A DNA stretch of 8,075 nt from Cellvibrionaceae bacterium (lineage in GTDB: Bacteria > Pseudomonadota > Gammaproteobacteria > Pseudomonadales > Cellvibrionaceae). Positions 1 to 6,356 of this stretch are shown piece after piece. The notes under the pieces are model-generated. The model had not been told where the DNA came from. It made no database searches and saw nothing but the letters and a program-made list of their open reading frames with translations. The stretch lies in assembly GCA_030597965.1 (NCBI GenBank), contig JAUVQU010000105.1, forward strand, positions 1 through 8,075, written 5' to 3'. A program made the translations under genes and the position numbers. Numbering within the stretch: the stretch's first letter is position 1; every line of letters starts with the position of its first letter.

Positions 1-2
1 AC

Positions 3-932
3 ACCTTTACCAAGGCTGTAATGAAGCCTTTAATGAGCTTTGGCAGCGTCAAATCAATACGTGCCATGACAGGCGCATTCGCCGAGCAACAGGAAAAAGG
101 ATTACCAGAAGACATTCAAGCCCACCCGGTCAGTAATGCCGATTATGAAGGCGAGTGGGTACAAATTAGTGGCAAGCGTCCACGTAAGGTCATTCTGTAT
201 TTCCCAGGCGGCGCATTCATCATGAGAACAGCCGTTCAGCATAAGGCCTTTGTTGCCAGAATCTGTCGCGCTGCCCACACAAAAGCACTGATCGTTCACT
301 ACTCACTGGCGCCTGAGATACCATTCCCTGGGGGGCTGGAAGATTGCCTGGCCGCTTATCATGATCTGCTTAAACAGGGTATAAAACCAGAAGACATCAC
401 AATAGCGGGTGATTCTGCAGGCGGCGGTCTGGCACTGAGTACATTATTAGCACTGCGCGATGAAGGCAGCCCAATGCCTCACAATGCCATCATAATGTCT
501 CCCCTTGGTGATCTGACCTACAGCGGTGAATCACGTAAATACAACAAAGATAAAGACCCAATGCTGCCTACCCACCGCGCATCGGGCATGCACGAGTTGT
601 ACATTGGTGAAGCCGTTGCAGAGGATCGTTTTATCTCTCCCGTTTTGGCCGACTTCGACGGATTGCCCCCCATGCTAGGTCAAGTAGGCAGCACAGAAAT
701 TCTACTGGATGACACAACTCGAGCTGCGACTCAGGCGAAAAAAGCCGGGGTGCCTTTTTATCTGGAAATCTGGGATGAAATGCCACACGTTTTCCCAATG
801 TTCGACATGCTGCCAGAAGGCGTTGCTGCTGTAGAGCGAATCGCCAAGTTCATTAATCACAGCAAACTCGATCTACTACCCTCTCATTACGGTCAAGGAG
901 AAATACCCGAAACCAAGCTTAATGTTGCTTAA
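3..932 (+). CDS. alpha/beta hydrolase, hormone-sensitive-lipase type (esterase/lipase), probably 5'-partial
   Basis: Probable cytoplasmic carboxylesterase of the HSL (family IV) group; the substrate is unknown. Numbering from the ATG at 21 (303 residues), the nucleophile motif GDSAGG is at 130-135 with Ser132. The likely catalytic His is H256 in PHVF. The GSTEILLDD stretch (223-231) sits where the family has DPLxD, so E226 or D230 would be the acid. The oxyanion-hole motif, usually HGGG, reads FPGGAF at 61-66, an unusual first residue. No signal peptide or membrane segment is evident. The frame is open leftward to the window edge, and the residues TFTKAV before the ATG fit a continued family N-terminus. 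The ATG at 21 has only a weak AAGG upstream, so I think the true start lies outside the window. The stop is 21 bp before the WS/DGAT gene on the same strand, suggesting co-transcription and a role in acyl-ester turnover. The family is confident; the role is inferred. Confidence 0.88.
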   Translation, partial: TFTKAVMKPLMSFGSVKSIRAMTGAFAEQQEKGLPEDIQAHPVSNADYEGEWVQISGKRPRKVILYFPGGAFIMRTAVQHKAFVARICRAAHTKALIVHYSLAPEIPFPGGLEDCLAAYHDLLKQGIKPEDITIAGDSAGGGLALSTLLALRDEGSPMPHNAIIMSPLGDLTYSGESRKYNKDKDPMLPTHRASGMHELYIGEAVAEDRFISPVLADFDGLPPMLGQVGSTEILLDDTTRAATQAKKAGVPFYLEIWDEMPHVFPMFDMLPEGVAAVERIAKFINHSKLDLLPSHYGQGEIPETKLNVA

Positions 933-940
933 GCGCTACC

Positions 941-945
941 AGGAG
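941..945 (+). promoter_or_regulatory. ribosome binding site of the WS/DGAT gene
   Basis: AGGAG lies 8 bases before the ATG at 954, inside the 21-bp gap after the hydrolase stop. It fixes the WS/DGAT start. Nothing comparable precedes any ATG in the downstream frame (1432 or 1552), which argues that the C-terminal half is not a gene of its own. Confidence 0.75.
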
Positions 946-953
946 ATAACCAC

Positions 954-2355
954 ATGAAGCGACTCGATGGAATGGATGCAATGTTCCTGCATACCGAGAC
1001 AGCCACACAGTATATGCATTCCCTCAAGGTGGCGATCTATGACAACCCGGGTGACGAGCACCCCTACTCATTTCAGGATCAGTTTGATCACATTGCCAGC
1101 ACCATTCATCGTGTCCCCCCATTTCGCTGGAAGGCAGTAAAAGTCCCCTTCAATATTCACAATCCAATATGGATTAACGACCCTCAATTCGATCTTGGCC
1201 TGCACGTTCATCGTGCCGCACTGCCTTCTCCCGGAGGTTCGGAAGAATTGGCCGAGTTCATCGAAAACATTGCCAGTACACCATTAAATCGAGATCGTCC
1301 CCTGTGGGAACTTTGGATGGTCGAGAATTACCAGGGCAATAAGATCGCCGCTGTCTCCAAAGTACATCACGCCCTGGCGGACGGAGCGGCGACGGCAGAA
1401 TTATTGGAAGCGTTCATGACACCCGAGGCCGGTGAAGAATGTGCCCCAGACGAATCATGGGTACCTGAATACCCACCCTCACGCTGGCGCATGGCTGGCT
1501 GGGCTACAAAAGATTTACTGCTGGACCTTGCTAAAATCCCCAAAAAAAATAATGGCTATAAAAGCGACCAAGAAAAAACAGGAAGCACGCAACCTGCCAG
1601 AAAACGAAAAACCCCCACAGCCCTATCATGGTGTCTTCACCTCGTTAAATGCGCCCATCAGCTCCCATCGTAAATTTTCTTTTTTTACTGTGTCCTTGCC
1701 CGACGTAAAAGTCGTCGCCAAAGCCTTTGATGTGAGCATCAATGATGTTGTATTAACCATGGCCGCTCAGGCTGTGCGCGAACATTTGATCGCAAAAAAT
1801 GAACTGCCCGATAAACCATTAACCGCTTCGGTGCCGGTTTCAACCAGAGAGAAGGAAGAGGCACATCAATACGGCAACAAGGTGGGCGCACTTTCCGTAT
1901 CACTGTGTACTGACATTGAAGACCCGGTGGCACGATTAAACGCCATCCACCAATCCATTACAGCGGCCAAGCTTGATTTTGAAGATACCAAGGGTGGACG
2001 TGTTGCAGACTGTATTGGCCTCTTACCACCTGTGGCCGTAAGAGCCATTGGCACCTACTCGCGTAAGTTATCTGAACAAGGTAAACCGCCCTCTTACAAC
2101 ATCATCGTTTCCAATGTGCCGGGGCCACGTAAAGAGTTATTTGATGACTATATGCCGATGCGTGAGTTCTATTCTATCGGACCGGTATTGGAAGGTATTG
2201 GACTGAACATCACCGCCTGGAGCTTCCGGGACAATTTAAGTTTTTCTCTACTCTCGTGTTACCGCGCCGTTCCGGATCTGCATAACATCCAAGCGAGCCT
2301 GATTAATACACTAGAACACCTTAAAGAAGCTGCTAATAACGATCAAACAACATAA
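954..2355 (+). pseudogene. wax ester synthase/diacylglycerol acyltransferase (WS/DGAT), interrupted by a frameshift
   Basis: Bacterial WS/DGAT enzymes esterify acyl-CoA with fatty alcohols or diacylglycerol to make storage wax esters or triacylglycerol at the membrane or lipid-droplet surface. The first frame (954-1673) carries the N-terminal acyltransferase domain: the typical start MKRLDGMDAMFLHTET, HVHRAALPSPGG (84-95), PLWELWM (116-122) and the catalytic HHALADG (138-144; H139, D143). The second frame, up to the stop at 2355, carries the C-terminal domain: TSLNAPISSHRKF, the conserved ND in INDVVL (nt 1738-1755), SNVPGP and GLNITAWSF. Joining them by skipping one base gives about 466 residues, normal for the family. 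The first frame stays family-like to about nt 1535 and the second resumes by about 1640. The A8 run at 1542-1549 is the likeliest break. Without repair, the first product would be 239 residues and lack the C-terminal half. Family certain; whether it is a true pseudogene or a sequence error is open. Confidence 0.9.
1542..1549 (+). other. A8 homopolymer, likely site of the WS/DGAT frame break
   Basis: Eight consecutive A follow CCCC. Reading on in the first frame gives IPKKNNGYK and ends at 1673. Removing one A gives IPKKIMAIKATKKKQ and continues in the frame that holds the C-terminal domain. A shorter A6 run at 1573-1578 lies in the same unconserved linker and could be the site instead. Confidence 0.6.
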
Positions 2356-2389
2356 GTGTCTTGATAGACCATCAAATTATTTCAGGCAT

Positions 2390-2419
2390 AAAAAAAGCGA
2401 CCATAAGGTCGCTTTTTTT
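2390..2419. terminator. bidirectional rho-independent terminator
   Basis: A7, then GCGACC, loop ATAA, GGTCGC, then T7. The 6-bp GC-rich stem is flanked by seven A and seven T, so a U-tract follows the hairpin on either strand. It starts 34 bp after the WS/DGAT stop and also backs up termination of the convergent suc genes. Confidence 0.9.
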
Positions 2420-2523
2420 ATTTCCAACGTCAGTTTGGTCACCATCCGTCGTTCCCTTCTCTCTAATTTCTTAAAGGCTTGGGTGACTGCAGATATTCCT
2501 TACAAGGCTGGAAATAAATTTTC
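2420..2523. other. convergence spacer without a visible gene
   Basis: This stretch lies between the two terminators. I see no ORF with coding character and no tRNA. The only structure noticed is a pair of nested inverted repeats: TTTATTTCCA (2417-2426) with TGGAAATAAA (2509-2518), and inside it GTCACC (2438-2443) with GGTGAC (2482-2487). Their meaning is unknown. Confidence 0.5.
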
Positions 2524-2547
2524 AAAACGGGCTGAAGCTTCAACCCG
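2524..2547 (-). terminator. terminator after sucD
   Basis: Read on the minus strand, CGGGTTGA, loop AGCT, TCAGCCCG forms an 8-bp stem with one G-T pair, followed by TTTT and then an A/T-rich tract. It begins 11 bp after the sucD stop. The wobble pair forms only in the minus-strand RNA (C-A on the other strand), which fits a terminator for sucCD. Confidence 0.75.
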
Positions 2548-2558
2548 CTCCAAACTTC

Positions 2559-3431
2559 TTACCAACCAGTAATCTCTTTCAGAGCGTCACCGATTTGCGC
2601 AAGAGAACGTACGGTTTTAACACCGGCGTCTTCCAGAGCAGCAAACTTCTCGTCAGCGGTACCAGCACCACCAGAGATGATCGCACCAGCGTGACCCATG
2701 CGCTTACCTTCAGGTGCAGTTACACCAGCAATGTAAGATACAACAGGCTTAGTCACGTTAGCTTTGATGTAAGCGGCTGCTTCTTCTTCAGCTGTACCAC
2801 CGATCTCACCGATCATTACAATCGCTTCAGTCTGTGGATCGTTCTGGAACATTTCCAGTACGTCGATGAAGTTAGTACCTGGAATTGGGTCACCACCAAT
2901 ACCTACACAGGTAGACTGGCCGAAACCGAAGTCTGTAGTCTGCTTAACCGCTTCATAGGTCAGAGTACCTGAACGAGAAACGATGCCGACTTTACCTGGC
3001 AAGTGAATGTGACCAGGCATAATACCGATCTTACATTCGCCCGGAGTGATAACACCTGGACAGTTAGGGCCAATCAAACGTACGCCCAACTCGTCACACT
3101 TCACTTTACAGTCCAGCATATCCAATACTGGGATGTGCTCTGTAATCGCTACGATCAACTTGATGCCAGAGTTAGCAGCTTCAAGGATAGAGTCCTTACA
3201 GAAAGCAGCAGGAACGTAGATTACAGAAGCGTCAGCGCCAGTGGCAGCAACGGCTTCAGCAACCGTGTTAAATACAGGTAGACCCAGGTGCTCAGTGCCA
3301 CCTTTGCCCGGAGTAACACCACCTACCACTTGTGTACCATAAGCAATCGCTTGCTCAGAGTGGAAAGTACCTTGACCGCCAGTGAAACCCTGACAGATTA
3401 CTTTAGTGTCTTTGTTAATTAATACTGACAT
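2559..3431 (-). CDS. sucD: succinyl-CoA synthetase (ADP/GDP-forming) alpha subunit
   Basis: With SucC it converts succinyl-CoA, ADP (or GDP) and phosphate to succinate, CoA and ATP/GTP, the substrate-level phosphorylation step of the TCA cycle, in the cytoplasm. The 290 residues match the usual length. The N-terminal CoA-binding Rossmann domain shows GFTGGQGTFHSEQ (15-27) and PGKGG (41-45). GPNCPG is at 121-126, GGDPIPGT at 179-186, and IGEIGG places the conserved Glu at 209. The phosphorylated histidine is H247 in RMGHAGAI, followed by GGAGTADEK. The ATG lies 6 bp after the sucC stop, so the two are co-transcribed and probably translationally linked. A GGGG-containing stretch at the sucC end is the only nearby ribosome-binding candidate. 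A dedicated terminator follows. All key residues are intact. Confidence 0.98.
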   Translation of the reverse strand: MSVLINKDTKVICQGFTGGQGTFHSEQAIAYGTQVVGGVTPGKGGTEHLGLPVFNTVAEAVAATGADASVIYVPAAFCKDSILEAANSGIKLIVAITEHIPVLDMLDCKVKCDELGVRLIGPNCPGVITPGECKIGIMPGHIHLPGKVGIVSRSGTLTYEAVKQTTDFGFGQSTCVGIGGDPIPGTNFIDVLEMFQNDPQTEAIVMIGEIGGTAEEEAAAYIKANVTKPVVSYIAGVTAPEGKRMGHAGAIISGGAGTADEKFAALEDAGVKTVRSLAQIGDALKEITGW

Positions 3432-3437
3432 TGATAA

Positions 3438-4598
3438 TTACCCCGCGGCCTTAACTGCTTGTTCAGCAGCGTCGGTTAAACTGGTTGCTGCAATGATGTC
3501 GAGGCCAGAGTCAGCCAGAACCTGCTTACCTAAATCTGCGTTTGTACCTTCCAGACGAACAACAACTGGAACTTCTACGCCTACTTCTTTAACAGCAGAG
3601 ATAATGCCTTCAGCAATCAGGTCACAACGTACGATACCGCCGAAGATGTTAACCAAAACACATTTAACTTTTTCATCAGACAGAATCAGTTTGAATGCGT
3701 GGGCAACACGTTCTTTAGTAGCACCGCCACCAACGTCCAGGAAGTTAGCTGGGAAGCCACCGTGCAGAGCAACGATATCCATAGTACCCATAGCCAGACC
3801 AGCACCGTTCACCATACAGCCGATACTGCCATCAAGTGCTACGTAGTTAAGGTCCCACTCAGCGGCTTCAGCTTCACGCGCATCTTCCTGCGTTGGATCG
3901 TTCATCGCAGCAAGTTCTTTCTGACGGTACAGTGCGTTAGCATCAACAGCCAGCTTCGCATCCAGACAGTGCAGATCACCGTCAGTCTTAACAACCAATG
4001 GGTTAATTTCGATAAGAGCCAAGTCTTTATCTATGAACATCTGAGCCAAGCCCATGAAGATCTTGCTGAACTGGCCAACTTGAGTTTTATTCAAACCCAA
4101 CTTGAAACCCAACTCGCGACCCTGGTATGGCTGAGGGCCTACCAGTGGATCGACAGTAGCCTTAATGATCTTTTCAGGAGTTTCGTGAGCAACAGTTTCA
4201 ATTTCCACGCCACCTTCGGTAGACGCCATGAAAACGATACGCTGGCTAGCACGATCAAGAACAGCGCCTAGATATAGCTCGTCAGCGATGTCGGTGCAAT
4301 CTTCAACCAGAATCTTATGAACCGGCTGGCCTTTCTCATCAGTTTGGAAAGTAACGATGTTCTTACCAAACCAGCTAGCGGCAAAGTCTGCGGCTTCTTC
4401 AGGGCTTTTCACCAGCTTAACGCCACCGGCTTTACCACGGCCACCGGCGTGAACCTGAGTCTTAACAACCCACTTATCACCACCGATTAATTTTGCTTTT
4501 TCTGCAACTTCTGCCACGCTACTGCAGGCGTAACCCTTAGAAACAGGCAAACCATATTCGGCAAACAACTGCTTGCCTTGATACTCATGCAAGTTCAT
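3438..4598 (-). CDS. sucC: succinyl-CoA synthetase (ADP/GDP-forming) beta subunit
   Basis: Nucleotide- and succinate-binding subunit of succinyl-CoA synthetase, partner of SucD. The 386 residues are close to the standard length. The N-terminal ATP-grasp domain includes K46, the loop GGRGKAGG (52-59) and IEINPLVV (196-203), with E197 and N199 as metal and nucleotide ligands. The C-terminal ligase domain has GAGLAMGTMD (265-274), NIFGGI (317-322) and LEGTN (349-353), the region that contacts the alpha subunit and succinate. The ATG at 4598 starts the canonical MNLHEYQGKQL. The ribosome site is weak, a purine-rich CGGAAA about 8 bases upstream. Upstream is a 222-bp gap with a terminator-like hairpin, so sucCD probably has its own promoter there in addition to any readthrough from lpd. 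No damage seen. Confidence 0.98.
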   Translation of the reverse strand: MNLHEYQGKQLFAEYGLPVSKGYACSSVAEVAEKAKLIGGDKWVVKTQVHAGGRGKAGGVKLVKSPEEAADFAASWFGKNIVTFQTDEKGQPVHKILVEDCTDIADELYLGAVLDRASQRIVFMASTEGGVEIETVAHETPEKIIKATVDPLVGPQPYQGRELGFKLGLNKTQVGQFSKIFMGLAQMFIDKDLALIEINPLVVKTDGDLHCLDAKLAVDANALYRQKELAAMNDPTQEDAREAEAAEWDLNYVALDGSIGCMVNGAGLAMGTMDIVALHGGFPANFLDVGGGATKERVAHAFKLILSDEKVKCVLVNIFGGIVRCDLIAEGIISAVKEVGVEVPVVVRLEGTNADLGKQVLADSGLDIIAATSLTDAAEQAVKAAG

Positions 4599-4631
4599 TT
4601 TATTTTTCCGTTTTTCGTGATTGATGTTGTT

Positions 4632-4657
4632 TCTATAACAGCCAGAAACATACTCAA
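4632..4657 (-). promoter_or_regulatory. candidate sigma-70 promoter for sucCD
   Basis: On the minus strand an extended -10 element TGTTATAGA (4632-4640) lies about 33 bp before the sucC ATG. A TTGAGT (4652-4657) lies upstream with a 14-base spacer, too short for a normal -35, so the case rests on the extended -10. A 6-bp inverted repeat, GTTTCT/AGAAAC (4629-4649), overlaps the element. This is a weak visual call. Confidence 0.3.
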
Positions 4658-4773
4658 CCCCTGATTTAACGATAGCGAACTAAGGTGCATACCATCAGGT
4701 CTACGCCAAAGAACACTCCCAGTTAGTTTTCAATCTGAATCACTGCTAAACACAGTTAATTTCAAATTGAATA

Positions 4774-4806
4774 AAGCCAAAGGGTGTTTAAAACACCCTT
4801 TGGCTT
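4774..4806 (-). terminator. strong hairpin after lpd, likely terminator or attenuator
   Basis: A perfect 15-bp inverted repeat, AAGCCAAAGGGTGTT and its complement, is separated by 3 bases (4789-4791). It begins 14 bp after the lpd stop. On the minus strand the tail is only TTTATTC, a poor U-tract, so termination may be partial, or the hairpin may protect the 3' end of the sucAB-lpd mRNA. The plus-strand tail has no U-run, so it acts, if at all, on the suc direction. Confidence 0.7.
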
Positions 4807-4820
4807 CTAAATCACAAGTC

Positions 4821-6266
4821 TTATTTTTTACGCTTGCGTTTATTTGCAACATGAATGGCATGACCATTCACGGCTAATGCGGCTTCTTTAACAGCTTCGG
4901 ACAAAGTTGGGTGTCCAAATACTGTCATGCCAATATCTTCTGCTGTTGATCCAAACTCCATCGCAATAGCGACCTGCTGAACCAAATCCGCTGCGCTTGG
5001 GCCCACAATGTGACAACCCAGTACACGATCGGTCTCAGCGTGAGCGATCATTTTCACCAAACCAGCGGTCTCATTAGCTGCCATGGCACGGCCACTGGCG
5101 GCAAATGGAAACATGCCTACGTTGTAGGGTTCGCCATCGGCTTTCACTTGCTCTTCCGTACGACCTACCGCCGCCACTTCTGGATGAGTGTAGATCACAT
5201 TCGGGATAATGTCGTAGTTTACCAAAGGCTTCTGGCCAGCGATACGTTCCGCCACCATGACACCCTCTTCTGAGCCTTTGTGAGCCAACATTGGGCCACG
5301 AACCACATCACCAATCGCCCAAACACCTGGCGTACTGGTAGAGCATATGTCATTTGCGTAGATTGAGCCTCGTTCATCCAGAGTAACTCCGCTATCACCC
5401 GCCAACAGGCCTTCGGTGTACGGACGACGACCAACACAGACAATCAACTTATCGAAAGTCTCCTGCTGCTCTTTACCATCAGCGTCGACAAAAGTCACAG
5501 TTACTTCTTTGCCCTTCACTTCGGAGCCAGTCACGCGGCAGCTCAAACGAATATCCAGGCCCTGCTTGGTCAAAATCTTCTTGGTTTCTTTGGCGATCAT
5601 CTTGTCCATCATGCCTAGGAAGCTGTCCATGGCCTCTAAACAAACGACTTTAGAGCCCAAACGGCTCCAAACGCTACCCAACTCCAAACCAATAACACCA
5701 GCACCAATCACGCCCAAACGCTCGGGTACCGCATCAAATTCAAGTGCGCCGGTTGAGTTGACGATCACATCACCATCGACTGGGGCAACCGGAATATCTA
5801 CAGGGACTGAGCCAGATGCCAGAATAACGTTTTCTGCGTCCAAGACCTGAACAGCACCGTCGTTATCAGTGAATTCAACCTTGCGACCTGCCAACAATTT
5901 ACCGGAACCCATCAGACTGGCCACACCGTTGGCCTTAAACAATCCGGCAATACCGCCCGTCAACTGCTTAACAATCTGTGCCTTACGGCCAATCATTGAA
6001 GGAACGTCAATCTTTACGCCTTCAGTTGTTATGCCGTGAACAGCCAAATCATCTTTAGCTTCGTGGTACTTATAAGAGCTATCCAATAGCGCCTTTGATG
6101 GGATACAACCCACATTCAAACAGGTGCCGCCGTTAACGCCCTTACCTTCGGCATTACGCCACTTTTCAATGCAGGCCGTCTTCAAACCCAACTGAGCAGC
6201 ACGAATCGCCGCTACATAACCCGCCGGGCCAGAACCAATTACTATCACATCGTATTTATCAGACAT
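4821..6266 (-). CDS. lpd: dihydrolipoyl dehydrogenase (E3)
   Basis: FAD-dependent E3 of the 2-oxoglutarate dehydrogenase complex. It reoxidises dihydrolipoyl-E2 and reduces NAD+, and may also serve pyruvate dehydrogenase and glycine cleavage. Of 481 residues, the FAD-binding GSGPAG is at 11-16, the redox disulfide C49/C54 is in GGTCLNVGCIPSK, the NAD-binding GAGVIG is at 188-193, the second FAD motif AIGD is at 317-320, and the catalytic His-Glu pair is H452/E457 in HPTLSE. The extra residues between E34 and the disulfide, and the basic C-terminal tail (KRKRKK), resemble the Pseudomonas LPD-Glc type found beside sucAB; this is from family knowledge. The ATG at 6266 precedes a canonical N-terminus. 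The only Shine-Dalgarno is a weak AGG about 11 bases upstream. It lies 75 bp after sucB in the same direction and is followed by a strong hairpin. All catalytic residues are present. Confidence 0.98.
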   Translation of the reverse strand: MSDKYDVIVIGSGPAGYVAAIRAAQLGLKTACIEKWRNAEGKGVNGGTCLNVGCIPSKALLDSSYKYHEAKDDLAVHGITTEGVKIDVPSMIGRKAQIVKQLTGGIAGLFKANGVASLMGSGKLLAGRKVEFTDNDGAVQVLDAENVILASGSVPVDIPVAPVDGDVIVNSTGALEFDAVPERLGVIGAGVIGLELGSVWSRLGSKVVCLEAMDSFLGMMDKMIAKETKKILTKQGLDIRLSCRVTGSEVKGKEVTVTFVDADGKEQQETFDKLIVCVGRRPYTEGLLAGDSGVTLDERGSIYANDICSTSTPGVWAIGDVVRGPMLAHKGSEEGVMVAERIAGQKPLVNYDIIPNVIYTHPEVAAVGRTEEQVKADGEPYNVGMFPFAASGRAMAANETAGLVKMIAHAETDRVLGCHIVGPSAADLVQQVAIAMEFGSTAEDIGMTVFGHPTLSEAVKEAALAVNGHAIHVANKRKRKK

Positions 6267-6298
6267 TCTATTTAACCTAATTTATCTTGTAGACAAGG

Positions 6299-6318
6299 GG
6301 ACGGACTTTAGCCCGACC
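6299..6318 (-). other. intergenic hairpin between sucB and lpd
   Basis: On the minus strand GGTCGGGC, loop TAAA, GTCCGTCC can form a stem with one T-T mismatch and one G-T pair. No U-tract follows, so it is not a standard terminator. It could be an mRNA processing or stability element; the function is inferred only. Confidence 0.4.
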
Positions 6319-6324
6319 TTCAAA

Positions 6325-6356
6325 CTTACAATTCCAGCAGCTTACAGTTCCAACAG
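6325..6356 (-). repeat. 16-bp tandem duplication across the sucB stop codon
   Basis: Two adjacent 16-bp units, 6341-6356 and 6325-6340, match at 14 of 16 positions. The first unit holds the last sucB codons, CTG TTG GAA CTG TAA plus G. The second, wholly after the stop, reads CTG CTG GAA TTG TAA G and would again encode LLEL and a stop. It looks like a slippage duplication of the gene end. Confidence 0.85.

Noticed and set aside
1432..2355. The WS/DGAT C-terminal half as an independent gene starting at ATG 1432 or 1552
   Set aside because: Residues from 1432 to about 1540 in this frame are not family-like, while the other frame is. Neither ATG has a ribosome site, and the half lacks the catalytic HHxxxDG.
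3406..4271. Long plus-strand open frames opposite sucC/sucD
   Set aside because: They are antisense to strongly conserved genes, have no family resemblance or ribosome site, and arise from biased codon use of the suc genes.
4599..4773. Riboswitch or small RNA before sucC
   Set aside because: Only a 6-bp inverted repeat and a weak promoter-like element are visible; no known riboswitch core was recognised.
5416..5850. Plus-strand frame opposite lpd
   Set aside because: It is antisense to an intact, motif-complete enzyme; the translation has no recognisable domain.
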